Shown here: one piece after another, positions 1 through 9,220 of the stretch | Layout: each line of letters begins with the position of its first letter | Position numbering within the stretch: position 1 is the first letter of the stretch | NCBI GenBank assembly: GCA_965217015.1 | Contig: OZ244224.1 | Location: 930,001-994,000, forward strand | Reading direction: 5' to 3' | Source of the DNA: JAYQKL01 sp038142705 | GTDB taxonomy: Bacteria > Pseudomonadota > Alphaproteobacteria > RS24 | DNA length: 64,000 bases | Position numbers and translations under genes: made by a program | The notes under the pieces: model-generated | What the model was told of the DNA's origin: nothing | Database searches by the model: none | The model's input: only the letters and a program-made list of their open reading frames with translations

Positions 1-1
1 T

Positions 2-733
2 GCAGATTTTCTAGGCGTTTGTATGGACCAAATCTGGAACCAAATCGCGAAATTCCGCTACATGTTTGGTGGTAAAAGTGAGTGTCCGGCGATTATCCGT
101 ATGGTATATGGTGCTGGTCTCAATGCTGCCGCCCAGCACAGCCAGTCACCCCATGGTATTTTAACCGGCATGCCAGGCCTAAAAGTCGTCATGCCGACCA
201 CGCCAGCAGATGCAAAAGGCTTGCTGACCACGGCTATTCGTGAAAATGATCCAGTGATTTTTCTTGAGCATAAAGCGCTATATGCGGAAAAAGGTGAAGT
301 GCCGGAGGGGGAATATATGATTCCATTTGGTCATGCCCGCCTCGCGCGCGCAGGCGAAGATGTCACCATTGTAGCGTCTGGCCTGATGGTAAAATTCTCT
401 GAAAAAGCCGCCGATAAGCTGGCTGAAAAAGGCATTGGTTGTGATGTGATTGATTTGCGCACAACCAGCCCAATTGATGAAGAGACTATTTTGGATTCTG
501 TTGAAAACACTGGCCGTCTGGTGGTGGTTGATGAAGCCCCGCCAAGATGTTCATTGGCAACTGATATTGTTTCAATGGTGACCCAAAAAGCATATGCGAG
601 CTTGAAGGCCCCGCCAGAGGCTGTGACAGCACCGCACACACCGATTCCGTTTGCGCGTGAATTGGAGCGGGCCTATTTGCCATCACCCGATAAAATTGCC
701 GCCGCCGTTGAGCGAACACTGGCCTGGAAATAA
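2..733 (+). CDS. 2-oxoacid dehydrogenase E1 component, beta subunit (5' partial)
   Basis: C-terminal part of the thiamine-diphosphate-dependent E1 beta subunit of a pyruvate or acetoin dehydrogenase complex. The frame is open to the window edge and the residues before the first ATG (ADFLGVCMDQ) already match the E1 beta fold, so the true start lies upstream. Visible: the end of the pyrimidine-binding domain with the conserved AQHSQS stretch, then a transketolase C-terminal domain with DVIDLRTTSPID and VVDEAPPR. The E2 gene follows 50 bp downstream, and E1 alpha is expected upstream, outside the window. Substrate (pyruvate, acetoin or a branched oxoacid) cannot be settled from the beta subunit alone. 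Confidence 0.88.
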   Translation, partial: ADFLGVCMDQIWNQIAKFRYMFGGKSECPAIIRMVYGAGLNAAAQHSQSPHGILTGMPGLKVVMPTTPADAKGLLTTAIRENDPVIFLEHKALYAEKGEVPEGEYMIPFGHARLARAGEDVTIVASGLMVKFSEKAADKLAEKGIGCDVIDLRTTSPIDEETILDSVENTGRLVVVDEAPPRCSLATDIVSMVTQKAYASLKAPPEAVTAPHTPIPFARELERAYLPSPDKIAAAVERTLAWK

Positions 734-783
734 TCGGAATAATAGGTAACTAGCTAAAAAATAAGCAATAAGGACAAGTCGTC

Positions 784-2229
784 ATGAGTAAAATTAAAGC
801 TTTTACAATGCCAAAATGGGGCATTGAAATGCAAGAAGGCACCATTAGCGAATGGGTTGTGCAGGAAGGCAAACCTTTCAAAAAAGGTGACATTATTGCT
901 TTGATTGAGACAGATAAAATCTCAAATGAAGTTGAAGCTGATAATGATGGTGTGCTGCGCAAAATTGTCAGCCCTGCTGGTGAAGTGCAGCCGGTTGGGA
1001 CACTTTTGGGCGTATTTGCCGATGAGGCAACACCAGATGATGAGATTGTGGCTTTTGTTGATAATTTCAAGAAAGCTGACACCAGTACCGCGCTTGGGGC
1101 TGGCACCAATGATGAGGCCGCTTCAGCACCTGCTGAAACTGCCTCTGCAGCCCCTGCCCCAGCGACGGAGGTTAAACAGCATGTGCCGTCAGACAATCTG
1201 AACATATCACCGAAAGCGCGTGAATATGCGATTGAGCAAAATATTGACACCAACACCATCACTGGTAGCGGACGCGGTGGGCGGATAACCTATCAAGATG
1301 TGTATCAGGCCAGCCGTCCTGAAAAAACGGTCAATTTGAAAGGTGCGTTAGAAACACCTGCAGACGACGAATCGATTTTTGCCTCACCATTGGCACGCCG
1401 TATCGCAAACCAAAATGGCATTGATTTAACAAAAGTGACCGGAACAGGCGCACGCGGGCGTATTCGTAAGGCCGATGTGTTGGCCTTATTGCCAGAGGCC
1501 AGCGCCAGCAGTGGCGCGATGGCACAAGCGCCGGTTTCTGTGAACAACACGCCGCAAATTGAAGAAATGGATAAAATCCGCAAAGTGATTGCCCGCCGGT
1601 TGACGGAGTCAAAAGCAACAATTCCGCATTTTTATCTTCGTGCGTCCATCGCGATGGATAATTTAATCGCCCTCCGTAAAACAGCCAATTTGGTCATGGG
1701 CAAAAAAGCATCGATTAATGATTATTTGGTGAAAGCGGTTGGTCTGGCACTGGTGAAACATAAAGATGTCAATGTGCAGGTGCATGGCGATGCCATTCAT
1801 CATTTCCCACACGCGGATATTTCAATTGCGATTGCCTCTGATAAGGGGCTCATCACGCCGATTGTGCGCGGTGCAGATGCCCAGCCTGTGCATGTTATTG
1901 CCGATATGACCAAAGCGCTGATTGAAAAAGCCAATAATGGCAAAATTTCTTTTGAAGATTTGGAAGGCGGCACCATCACCATTTCTAATTTGGGCATGTT
2001 TGGCATTGACCAATTTGACGCCATTATTAACCCACCTCAAGGGTCTATTCTGGCAATTGGCGGCATTACCAAACAATGCGTTGAAAGCGATGATGGCATG
2101 GTCGGCTTTGAAAGCCGCATGGAGATTTCCATGTCTTGTGACCATCGCGCGATTGATGGCGCGGCAGGGGCGCAATTTATGGCCAGCTTGAAAGAAATAC
2201 TGGAAAACCCAGAAATGCTATTTCAATAA
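784..2229 (+). CDS. Dihydrolipoyl acyltransferase (E2) of a 2-oxoacid dehydrogenase complex
   Basis: E2 core of the complex, moving the acyl group from E1 to CoA through a lipoyl arm. An N-terminal lipoyl domain carries the lipoylated lysine in ETDKIS (K45), followed by an Ala/Pro/Glu-rich linker. There are then two candidate peripheral-subunit-binding domains (about 139-173, with GSGRGGRITYQDV, and 198-234, with GTGARGRIRKADV). The catalytic domain ends in DHRAIDG with His454 and Asp458 of the HxxxDG motif. Most E2 proteins have a single subunit-binding domain, so the double one is unusual. AAGGAC precedes the ATG. The gene is last in its operon, before a strong terminator. No E3 (lipoamide dehydrogenase) is in the window. 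Confidence 0.92.
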   Translation: MSKIKAFTMPKWGIEMQEGTISEWVVQEGKPFKKGDIIALIETDKISNEVEADNDGVLRKIVSPAGEVQPVGTLLGVFADEATPDDEIVAFVDNFKKADTSTALGAGTNDEAASAPAETASAAPAPATEVKQHVPSDNLNISPKAREYAIEQNIDTNTITGSGRGGRITYQDVYQASRPEKTVNLKGALETPADDESIFASPLARRIANQNGIDLTKVTGTGARGRIRKADVLALLPEASASSGAMAQAPVSVNNTPQIEEMDKIRKVIARRLTESKATIPHFYLRASIAMDNLIALRKTANLVMGKKASINDYLVKAVGLALVKHKDVNVQVHGDAIHHFPHADISIAIASDKGLITPIVRGADAQPVHVIADMTKALIEKANNGKISFEDLEGGTITISNLGMFGIDQFDAIINPPQGSILAIGGITKQCVESDDGMVGFESRMEISMSCDHRAIDGAAGAQFMASLKEILENPEMLFQ

Positions 2230-2248
2230 AATGAGCCGATAACAAAAG

Positions 2249-2277
2249 AAAACGGGCAGAAATCTGCCCGTTTTTTT
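2249..2277 (+). terminator. Rho-independent terminator after the E2 gene
   Basis: A perfect 10-bp inverted repeat (AACGGGCAGA / TCTGCCCGTT) with a two-base centre is followed by a run of seven T. It starts about 20 bp after the E2 stop codon and ends the dehydrogenase operon. Flanking A and T runs mean it may also serve the convergent SnoaL gene. Confidence 0.92.
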
Positions 2278-2305
2278 ATGATTTATTGTCGCTCACATTG
2301 CCTCA

Positions 2306-2677
2306 TTATGAGCAATTGGCTGCAACATTATCCGCGTTAAAATAATAGGGACGGATTTCACAGACTTTGCCATCACGGAACAAGAACATCTCCAAAAGCT
2401 GAATAGGCGGCCCGTCAAGTTCCATATCCACCATCACAACGGCGCAATCCTCACCAACCATTAAATGGCTATGTGATAAGCCTTTAATGCTCATCATGGA
2501 CATAACTTTGGCATATAAATCGCGCAGAGCTGTTTTGCCCTCATATACCCCGCCAAAAGGCAGATTATCTGCTTCTGTAATTTTGAAATCATCTGTCATT
2601 AAAGCTTCGCAAGCTTCAAAATCACCCGCACCTGAAGCGGCATAGAGCTTGTCAATCATTGCTGGAATATCAGTCAT
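2306..2677 (-). CDS. SnoaL/NTF2-like fold protein
   Basis: Small protein of 123 residues with the cone-shaped alpha+beta barrel pattern of the SnoaL/ketosteroid-isomerase-like superfamily: an N-terminal helix pair (IDKLYAASGAGDFEACEALM), an acidic strand, and a C-terminal strand with RDGKVCEIRPYYF. Members act as isomerases, cyclases, hydrolases or non-catalytic binding modules, so the reaction cannot be named. A good AGGAGA site lies 6 bases before the ATG. It is a single gene convergent with the E2 operon and divergent from the ABM gene. Other SnoaL-fold genes occur at 37.0, 41.3 and 43.6 kb. Confidence 0.75.
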   Translation of the reverse strand: MTDIPAMIDKLYAASGAGDFEACEALMTDDFKITEADNLPFGGVYEGKTALRDLYAKVMSMMSIKGLSHSHLMVGEDCAVVMVDMELDGPPIQLLEMFLFRDGKVCEIRPYYFNADNVAANCS

Positions 2678-2816
2678 TGTTTCTCCTCATCTCACCAAGT
2701 TTATATGCCTACGATAAAGCTGATAAAAAGAGAAGAAACTCATAATAATGTTAGTCACAAAGTTATCATTTTCTGACAAAATAGAGAACGGTCACGCAGA
2801 TATAAAAGGAAAAGCA

Positions 2817-3119
2817 ATGATTTTTGTCGCTGGAACAATGATGATGAACCCCGCAATAATAGACGAGTTTGAAACCCGCGTTGCGGAAATGCAAGAACAG
2901 GTGCGCGCTGAAAATGGCTGCCTGCATTACTCGCTTTTGGTTGAGGATAAAGCTACAGGCAAAGTGAATGTCATGGAAATTTGGGAAGATGATGATGCGC
3001 TGGGCGTGCATTTTACCCAACCTTGGATTGGTGCCTTTTTTGAACGATTTAGCCCAGAAATGCTGGACTCAACTGTTCAAATTTATGATATTAGCGGCAC
3101 ACGCCCATTACCTATCTAG
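2817..3119 (+). CDS. Antibiotic biosynthesis monooxygenase (ABM)-domain protein
   Basis: A 100-residue ferredoxin-like fold protein of the ABM/YgiN type. The pattern VAEMQEQVRAENGCLHYSLL ... VMEIWEDDDALGVHF is typical of the dimeric, cofactor-free quinol monooxygenase family, although many members have no proven activity. The frame is open further upstream to a possible start at 2748. I chose the internal ATG because AAAAGGA sits at a proper distance before it and homology begins there. It is followed by an acyl-CoA dehydrogenase gene 50 bp downstream on the same strand, so it may be the first gene of that operon. Confidence 0.72.
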   Translation: MIFVAGTMMMNPAIIDEFETRVAEMQEQVRAENGCLHYSLLVEDKATGKVNVMEIWEDDDALGVHFTQPWIGAFFERFSPEMLDSTVQIYDISGTRPLPI

Positions 3120-3170
3120 CGCGCCTATAAAGCTTGCTAGTTCATTAGCTAAAACCCATTTGAGAGGCAC

Positions 3171-4355
3171 ATGATGACTTCCTCGCCTATTCGTCCGGAA
3201 ATTTATGCAAAAGCAGAGCGTATCGAAAAATTCATACGCGATAAAATCATTCCCTATGAAACAGACCCACGCTGCGAAGCCCATGGTCCCACTGATGAGC
3301 TGGTGCAGGAAATGCGCGACCTCGCCCGTGCAGAGGGTTTGCTGACCCCGCATATTGAGGAGAACCACGCGCATGTCTCGCATCGTGAAACGGCTCTATT
3401 GCTGAAAATATCTGGCCTGTCCACGCTCGGCCCGCTCGCTCTTAATGTGATGGCGCCCGATGAGGGGAATATTTATCTGCTTGGCAAAGTCGCGACGCCT
3501 GAGCAAAAAGAAAAATATCTCGACCCCATGATAGCAGGCATTAAGCGATCAGCCTTTTTCATGACCGAACCAGCCAGCATGGGAGGCGCGGGTTCTGATC
3601 CGTCATTGCTCATGACAACCGCAGAGCAAGATGGCAATCATTGGGTGATAAATGGCCATAAGGCCTATATTACCGGTGCGGACGGGGCTGGTGTTGGTAT
3701 TATCATGGCCAAAACCGAAGATGGGGCGAGCCTGTTTATGACCGAACTGCCCCACCCTGCCGTCAAAATTGAACGGGTGTTAGATACAATTGACAGCTCA
3801 ATGCCAGGCGGGCATAGCGTTGTGCAGATAGATAATTTGCGGGTGCCTGCCAGTGATATGCTCGGCCAAAGCGGCGATGGATTTAAGCTGGCGCAAATTA
3901 GGCTCGCGCCGGCGCGTCTGACGCATTGTATGCGCTGGCTTGGAAGCTGTATCCGAGCTCAGGAAATCGCGACAGACTATGCCTGCACGCGTGAAGCATT
4001 TGGTAAAAAACTCATCGACCATGAAGGTGTTGGTTTCATGCTGGCGGAAAACCAGATTGATATTAAACAAGCCGAGCTGATGATTGATTGGTGCGCTGAT
4101 GTGCTGGACACAGGCGCGTTGGGAACCAGCGAAAGCTCAATGGCCAAAGTTGCTGTTTCGGAAGCCTTGTTCCGCATCGCGGATAAATGCGTTCAGGTCA
4201 TGGGCGGCACTGGGGTCAGCGGCGACACACCGGTGGAACAAATTTTCCGCGAAGTGCGCGCATTCCGCATTTATGACGGCCCAACAGAGGTTCATAAATG
4301 GTCATTGGCGAAGAAATTAAAACGCCAAACACTCAAACCACAAGCTGAGGGTTAA
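3171..4355 (+). CDS. Acyl-CoA dehydrogenase family protein
   Basis: FAD enzyme expected to introduce a 2,3-double bond into an acyl-CoA. It has the full three-domain ACAD architecture in about 394 residues: a helical N-terminus, a middle beta domain with FFMTEPASMGGAGSDP, and a C-terminal helical domain with TREAFGKKL, QVMGGTGVSG and IYDGPTEVHKWSLAKK. The layout resembles the ACAD10/11 branch more than short-chain ACADs. GAGAGG suits either of two adjacent ATGs (the second, at 3174, has the better spacing). An MDR gene follows after 2 bp, so the two are translationally close and probably serve one pathway. Confidence 0.88.
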   Translation: MMTSSPIRPEIYAKAERIEKFIRDKIIPYETDPRCEAHGPTDELVQEMRDLARAEGLLTPHIEENHAHVSHRETALLLKISGLSTLGPLALNVMAPDEGNIYLLGKVATPEQKEKYLDPMIAGIKRSAFFMTEPASMGGAGSDPSLLMTTAEQDGNHWVINGHKAYITGADGAGVGIIMAKTEDGASLFMTELPHPAVKIERVLDTIDSSMPGGHSVVQIDNLRVPASDMLGQSGDGFKLAQIRLAPARLTHCMRWLGSCIRAQEIATDYACTREAFGKKLIDHEGVGFMLAENQIDIKQAELMIDWCADVLDTGALGTSESSMAKVAVSEALFRIADKCVQVMGGTGVSGDTPVEQIFREVRAFRIYDGPTEVHKWSLAKKLKRQTLKPQAEG

Positions 4356-4357
4356 CT

Positions 4358-5362
4358 ATGACAGAGAACAGATTTTGGCGCTTTGATGCCTATCCTGACG
4401 GCACTGATTTTGAGCAAGCACTTACATTGCAAACCGTCGCGCTGCCAGAGCCGCAAGACGGAGAAGTGATTATCCGCAATAAAATGCTGTCACTTGACGC
4501 AGGCACGCGCATGTGGATTACAGGTCGTGAAGATGGCTATCAACCGCCCTTGCCGCTCAACACACCAATGGTGGGGTTGGGCATTGGCGAGGTGGTGGCG
4601 TCACGCCATGCTGAGGTGAAAATCGGCGACACTGTGCGCGCCTTTGGCCAATGGGCAGATTATTCTGTCGTTACCCCTGAAATGTCTGATTTGCGCGTTC
4701 TTGACACCAGTGTTGATGATTTGCGCCAATATTTCGGCGTTTTGGGCATGAATGGCTGGACCGCGCTTTGGGGGATACAAGAAACCGGTCAGGCCAAAGC
4801 CGGCGAGAAAGTTTTAATTTCTGCGGCGGCGGGCAGCACGGGAATCCTCGCCTGCCAAATTGCTAAGCTGATGGGCTGCGAAGTTTATGCGACAGCGGGC
4901 GGACACGACAAATGCCGCGTTTTGGAACAAGAATTTGGCGTCACAAAAGCTTTTGATTATAAATCAGATGATTTAGCGGCTGAATTTGCCAAAATTGACG
5001 GCGGCTTTGATGTTTATTTTGACAATGTTGGCGGCCCGCAACTCGATATTGTGCTGCAAAATATGGCGCTTTATGGCCGCATTGCCCTGTGCGGGCTGGT
5101 GGCTGAATATGCTGATGAGGCTGGCACACATAAGCTGGCGCAATATGACAAAATTCTGATGAAACGCCTGAGCGTAATCGGTTTTTTCTCGCCTGATTTT
5201 GCCGATCAAGGAGACCGCCTGACACAAACATTACGCGCCTGGTATGACGATGGCCAGCTTTCCATGCCCTTTGATGAAACAAAAGGGCTGGAAAATATGC
5301 TGACCGCTTATCGTAAACTGTTCACCGGCGGTAATATCGGTAAAACCATCGTCCTGTTATAA
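4358..5362 (+). CDS. NADP-dependent zinc-free MDR oxidoreductase (CurA/leukotriene-B4-dehydrogenase-like)
   Basis: Medium-chain dehydrogenase/reductase of 334 residues with a GroES-like N-terminal half and a Rossmann half carrying AAAGSTG (156-162). It lacks the cysteine cluster of zinc alcohol dehydrogenases and fits the class that reduces 2-alkenals, enones or related double bonds with NADPH. The start overlaps the previous operon gene's end region (2-bp gap) with GAGGGT before it. The product is a close paralogue of the MDR at 36.0 kb: both open with an NRFW box and share TRMW and GLGIGEVVAS. The gene ends 2 bp from the stop of the convergent SDR. Confidence 0.88.
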   Translation: MTENRFWRFDAYPDGTDFEQALTLQTVALPEPQDGEVIIRNKMLSLDAGTRMWITGREDGYQPPLPLNTPMVGLGIGEVVASRHAEVKIGDTVRAFGQWADYSVVTPEMSDLRVLDTSVDDLRQYFGVLGMNGWTALWGIQETGQAKAGEKVLISAAAGSTGILACQIAKLMGCEVYATAGGHDKCRVLEQEFGVTKAFDYKSDDLAAEFAKIDGGFDVYFDNVGGPQLDIVLQNMALYGRIALCGLVAEYADEAGTHKLAQYDKILMKRLSVIGFFSPDFADQGDRLTQTLRAWYDDGQLSMPFDETKGLENMLTAYRKLFTGGNIGKTIVLL

Positions 5363-5364
5363 AC

Positions 5365-6129
5365 CTAATGGGCTGTATAACCACCATCGACTGTGATTTC
5401 AGCACCGGTCACATAACGCGACTCATCAGAAGCTAAAAACAGCGCGCAATTGGCAACATCAACAGGCTCGCCAAATTCACCCATTGGAATGGCCTGCACC
5501 ACCGCGTCATAATTCGCCGCGTTTTCTTCAATCGCCTTTTGCTGAATATTGGTCATAATCATGCCCGGATGGATTGTGTTCACGCGAATTTTATCGGCAG
5601 CGGTTTCCACAGCAACTGTTTTCGACATTAACCGCACCCCGCCTTTGGTCGCGCCATAAGCCACACAACCCGGCACACCAACCTGCCCCACAACAGAAGA
5701 CATATTGATGATTGACCCCTGCGTTTTGCTTTCACGCATCAGAGCAATGCCATGTTTTGTGCCATAAAACACACCATGCATATTCACTTCCATCACTTTC
5801 ATATAATCTTCAGTGGTTTGCGTATCAATTGTGCCAAGCAGCGAAATACCCGCATTATTAACCACAATATCAACGCGTCCTTGCTCAGCTTTGATTTGGG
5901 CAAAAATATCCTGCCAACGACTTTCATCGCCAACATCTTGCTGCAAGGCCACCGCGCGGCCACCATTGCGAGCATTGATTTCTTCGGCCACTTTCTCAAC
6001 CCCTGCCACATCAACATCGGTGAGGTATACCATCGCGCCCTCTTCAGCAAATCGGTCCGCAATCGCGCTGCCCAGACCCGGCCGTGAAGCCGCACCTGTG
6101 ATTAATGCAATTTTATTTTCAAGTCTCAT
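5365..6129 (-). CDS. Short-chain dehydrogenase/reductase (SDR)
   Basis: Classical SDR of 254 residues that uses NAD(P)H to interconvert a hydroxyl and a keto group. Visible are the cofactor loop TGAASRPGLG, the NNAG motif and the catalytic Tyr/Lys in VAYGATKGG after a conserved Ser in NMSS. The frame extends to 6198 upstream, but the ATG at 6129 is preceded by GGAGAG and begins the homology (MRLENKIALITG). The longer version would overlap the MDR gene just upstream, 28 bp away, with which it forms a two-gene operon. Substrate unknown. Confidence 0.88.
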   Translation of the reverse strand: MRLENKIALITGAASRPGLGSAIADRFAEEGAMVYLTDVDVAGVEKVAEEINARNGGRAVALQQDVGDESRWQDIFAQIKAEQGRVDIVVNNAGISLLGTIDTQTTEDYMKVMEVNMHGVFYGTKHGIALMRESKTQGSIINMSSVVGQVGVPGCVAYGATKGGVRLMSKTVAVETAADKIRVNTIHPGMIMTNIQQKAIEENAANYDAVVQAIPMGEFGEPVDVANCALFLASDESRYVTGAEITVDGGYTAH

Positions 6130-6157
6130 CCCTGCTCTCCTTTTCAAGCCCTGATAA

Positions 6158-7147
6158 TTAAAGTTGTAAAATTTGTTTCCCTTTATTTTTACCCGCAAAT
6201 AAACGGTTCAGCGTTTCTGGTGCCTTGTCAAAACCAGTTTGGATATCCTCCAGCCAGTTAATCTTTTCAGCCTTAATCAATGCAATCAACCGCTTTTGTA
6301 TATCGGGAAATTCTTTTTCATAATCCAGCACGATAAAACCCTCCATACGGGCGCGCCGAAAAATTAAATTAAAATAATTTTGCGGACCAGCGGGCATATC
6401 ACCTGTTTCATAACGGCTAATCCCGCCGCAAATAACCACCCGTGCATGCATGGCCAAACAGGCCAGCATATCGTCCAAAACAGCACCGCCGACATTGTCA
6501 AAAACGATTTGCACGCCCTTTGGCGCAAGCTCCTTCAGCCGGTCTTTAACGATTTCGTTTTTATAATCTATCGCGGCATCAAAACCTGCTTCTTGCGTGA
6601 GCCATTGGCATTTTTCAGAACCACCCGCAATGCCGATGACATGACAGCCAGAGGTTTTAGCGAGCTGGCCAACCAATGAACCAGTTGCACCAGCAGCACC
6701 TGAAATCACAATAACATCGCCCGGGCGCGGCTGGCCAATTTTATAAAGCCCACACCATGCCGTCATGCCTGTTAGGCCTAAAATAGACAAAGAAGCTGTT
6801 GCGGGCAATGCATCATGCACAGGCGTGAAACCACGCCCATCTGTTACGAGATACTCAGTCCAGCCTGTCATGCCACACCATTTGCTGCCAACAGGCATTT
6901 TCTCATGCTGGCTCTCAACAACTTCCCCAATGCCTGTGCCGCGCATCACATCACCAATATGCATGGGCGCAACATAATCGGCGACATTTTCCATCCAGCC
7001 TTTTTGTGCGGGATCAAACCCCAAATGCGTGATTTTCATCAGCACTTCGCCTTGCGTAGGCTGAGGCACATCGCACTCGACCAGCTTAAAATCTGTTTTT
7101 TCTAAAGACCGCCCACGCGGGTGATCGGCAAGAAGCCATTGTTGCAT
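6158..7147 (-). CDS. NADP-dependent zinc-free MDR oxidoreductase
   Basis: Reductase of 329 residues in the same MDR branch as its neighbours. The nucleotide-binding loop is SGAAGATGSLVGQLAK, followed by GCHVIGIAGG and a C-terminal FAGKNKGKQILQL. Zinc ligands are absent. AGGGGT stands before the ATG. It is the first gene of a minus-strand pair with the SDR downstream, and is transcribed away from another MDR gene at 7269, so the 121-bp gap between them probably holds both promoters. A double-bond reductase for an enone, enal or enoyl substrate is the likeliest role. Confidence 0.87.
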   Translation of the reverse strand: MQQWLLADHPRGRSLEKTDFKLVECDVPQPTQGEVLMKITHLGFDPAQKGWMENVADYVAPMHIGDVMRGTGIGEVVESQHEKMPVGSKWCGMTGWTEYLVTDGRGFTPVHDALPATASLSILGLTGMTAWCGLYKIGQPRPGDVIVISGAAGATGSLVGQLAKTSGCHVIGIAGGSEKCQWLTQEAGFDAAIDYKNEIVKDRLKELAPKGVQIVFDNVGGAVLDDMLACLAMHARVVICGGISRYETGDMPAGPQNYFNLIFRRARMEGFIVLDYEKEFPDIQKRLIALIKAEKINWLEDIQTGFDKAPETLNRLFAGKNKGKQILQL

Positions 7148-7179
7148 ATCAAACCCCTAACTTTGCTTAGCTTAAATAA

Positions 7180-7191
7180 ACTTTATAAAGT
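7180..7191. promoter_or_regulatory. Palindrome in the divergent MDR-MDR intergenic region
   Basis: A perfect 12-bp palindrome (ACTTTATAAAGT) sits 32 bp before one start codon and 77 bp before the other. It could be an operator for a dimeric regulator controlling both MDR genes. A perfect 12-mer palindrome is not rare enough by itself to be convincing. No clear -35/-10 pair was found nearby. Confidence 0.25.
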
Positions 7192-7268
7192 GAGCCAACT
7201 CAAATTAAGGCTAGTTACAAGAAATTGAATTTATGACAGTTTAGACACATAAATGAAGGGAGAAGAAA

Positions 7269-8288
7269 ATGACCATCAATCGCCGCTTTACATTAAAACA
7301 CCGCCCACAGGGAGATCCAGTCCTTGAGGATTTTGAGTTTGTCTCTGAAGAATTACCTGCCCCACCCAAGGGCGGGTTTATTGTGCGCAATCATTATATT
7401 TCACTCGACCCCGCCATTCGTGGCTGGCTCGATGATGTGCCTTCCTATCTCCCTCCTGTTGAGCTTGGCGCGGGTGTGCGTGCCACCACTGTCGGGCGCG
7501 TCTTTGCGTCAGACAACCCAGATTTTGCCGAAGGCCAATGGGTTTTGGGCTTAAACGCGATTGAAGAGTTTTCGGTTATTGAGCCGGATAGTTTTACCGC
7601 GCCCATTGACGCTGAAATTGTCCCCTCACCCACAAATTACCTCTCAGCACTCGGCGCAGTCGGCATGACAGGCTATTTTGGCCTGCTAGAAGATGGCAAA
7701 CCACAGGCCGGCGAAACGGTTTTGGTCAGTGGCGCAGCAGGGGCTGTTGGCTCGGTTGTTGGGCAAGTGGCTAAAATCAAAGGCTGCCATGTGGTCGGCA
7801 TTGCCGGCGGGGCAGAAAAATGTGCCCGCCTGACACAAGATTATGGTTTTGATAAAGCCATTGATTATCGTGGCAAAGATGTTGACCAGCTCGAAGCCGC
7901 GATACGCGAGGCCGCGCCCAATGGTGTGGATATTATTTTTGAAAATGTCGGCGGCGATATTTTAGATGCTGGCCTGATGAATATTAACGAACATGCGCGG
8001 ATTATTCTTTGCGGGCTGATTAGTGAATATAACACTGACCCAAAAGGCTGTCGCAATGCTTGGCAGCTGATTGTTAATCAGGCCACGATGAAGGGTTTTC
8101 TTATTCGCGATTATGCGGACCGCTTTGCAGAGGGCGGTGTTGAGATGGCGCAATGGATTTCGGAAGGCAAGCTGAAATTTGACGAGCATATCGAAAGCGG
8201 CATCGAAAACGCTTATGATGTTTTCATGATGCTGTTTAGCGGCGCCAATCAAGGTAAATTGATATTAGATGTCAGCCCAGATGCCTAA
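7269..8288 (+). CDS. NADP-dependent zinc-free MDR oxidoreductase
   Basis: Third MDR of this stretch, 339 residues, with SGAAGAVGSVVGQVAK as the cofactor loop and IIFENVGGDILDAGL in the Rossmann half. GGGAGAAG lies just before the ATG. It is a single-gene unit between a divergent MDR and a convergent SDR. The sequence is related to but clearly distinct from the two preceding MDRs, pointing to old duplication and separate substrates rather than redundancy. Expected reaction: NADPH-dependent reduction of an activated C=C bond. Confidence 0.87.
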   Translation: MTINRRFTLKHRPQGDPVLEDFEFVSEELPAPPKGGFIVRNHYISLDPAIRGWLDDVPSYLPPVELGAGVRATTVGRVFASDNPDFAEGQWVLGLNAIEEFSVIEPDSFTAPIDAEIVPSPTNYLSALGAVGMTGYFGLLEDGKPQAGETVLVSGAAGAVGSVVGQVAKIKGCHVVGIAGGAEKCARLTQDYGFDKAIDYRGKDVDQLEAAIREAAPNGVDIIFENVGGDILDAGLMNINEHARIILCGLISEYNTDPKGCRNAWQLIVNQATMKGFLIRDYADRFAEGGVEMAQWISEGKLKFDEHIESGIENAYDVFMMLFSGANQGKLILDVSPDA

Positions 8289-8318
8289 GCATCTGGCGCT
8301 GCACCTATTTTGGTTGGG

Positions 8319-9083
8319 TTAGAACTGCACACGTTTTGTGTAGCCGCCATCAACGATAATATTTGTGCCTGTGATATAGCTGGCCGCAGGGCTGGCTAGA
8401 AACACCATTGCATTGGCAACATCTTCTGCGCCACCAAAACGGCCTAAAACCATTTGTGCGAGCGTGGCTTCATAAAGCTCAGGCATTTGCTCTTTAATGG
8501 TTTCCCAATTCCCACCCGGAAAACTAATTGGACCAGGCGACACCGCATTAACCCGAATATTGAGCGGCCCTAATTGTTGTGACAATTGCTTGGCATAAGT
8601 CAACAAAGCTGCTTTCGCGGCATTATAGGGTTGCGGCACCATAAAGGTTTCCACCGCCGCCGTGCTGGACATAATCACAATTGAGCCATTATCTGATTTT
8701 TCAAGAAACGGTTGCAGGGCCTCACAACCATCAAACGCGCCTTTCAAATCATATTGCAGGCATTTTTCCCAATCCATTGTCGCGCCAGCGCCAGAAACGC
8801 TTACACCCGGAATAAAAATATCACACCCGCCCAAAGCTTCAGCCGTTTTAGTAAGCCAGCCAGCATAAGCATCGCTGTTTTCCATATCAAACGCTTCGCC
8901 AATAATCTTGCCCCCATGCTTGGAAAGGCTCTCAACAGTCTCTGCTACCTGCTCTTCATTGCGAGAGAAAAAGCCAATATCACAGCCCTCTGCCGCAAAT
9001 AACTCCAGCGCGGCGCGGCCAATACCGCGACTACCACCCGTTAAAATAACTTTTAACCCCTTAAGTCCTAAATCCATGTTCAT
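8319..9083 (-). CDS. Short-chain dehydrogenase/reductase (SDR)
   Basis: SDR of 254 residues: TGGSRGIG cofactor loop, IMSSTAAVETF and the catalytic YNAAK, ending GGYTKRVQF. In the strand normally carrying NNAG it has PGVSVSGAG, an atypical version. The SDR at 27.9 kb shares this anomaly (PNVSAGGG), the start MDLGL and the end GGYTKRVQL, so the two are paralogues of one unusual SDR subgroup. A weak site in AAAAGGAGA precedes the ATG. It stands alone between convergent and divergent genes. Substrate unknown. Confidence 0.87.
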   Translation of the reverse strand: MNMDLGLKGLKVILTGGSRGIGRAALELFAAEGCDIGFFSRNEEQVAETVESLSKHGGKIIGEAFDMENSDAYAGWLTKTAEALGGCDIFIPGVSVSGAGATMDWEKCLQYDLKGAFDGCEALQPFLEKSDNGSIVIMSSTAAVETFMVPQPYNAAKAALLTYAKQLSQQLGPLNIRVNAVSPGPISFPGGNWETIKEQMPELYEATLAQMVLGRFGGAEDVANAMVFLASPAASYITGTNIIVDGGYTKRVQF

Positions 9084-9220
9084 CTCCTTTTTGGTTCTTC
9101 AAACCCTATATGGTTGAGCTAATCTTTCCATTTTTTTAGCCATTTATGACCTAACTTTTTACCCAGTCTTGGTCAGCGCTCTTCTATGGCAGTCTAAACA
9201 AAATTCTTCAGGAGGTTGTT

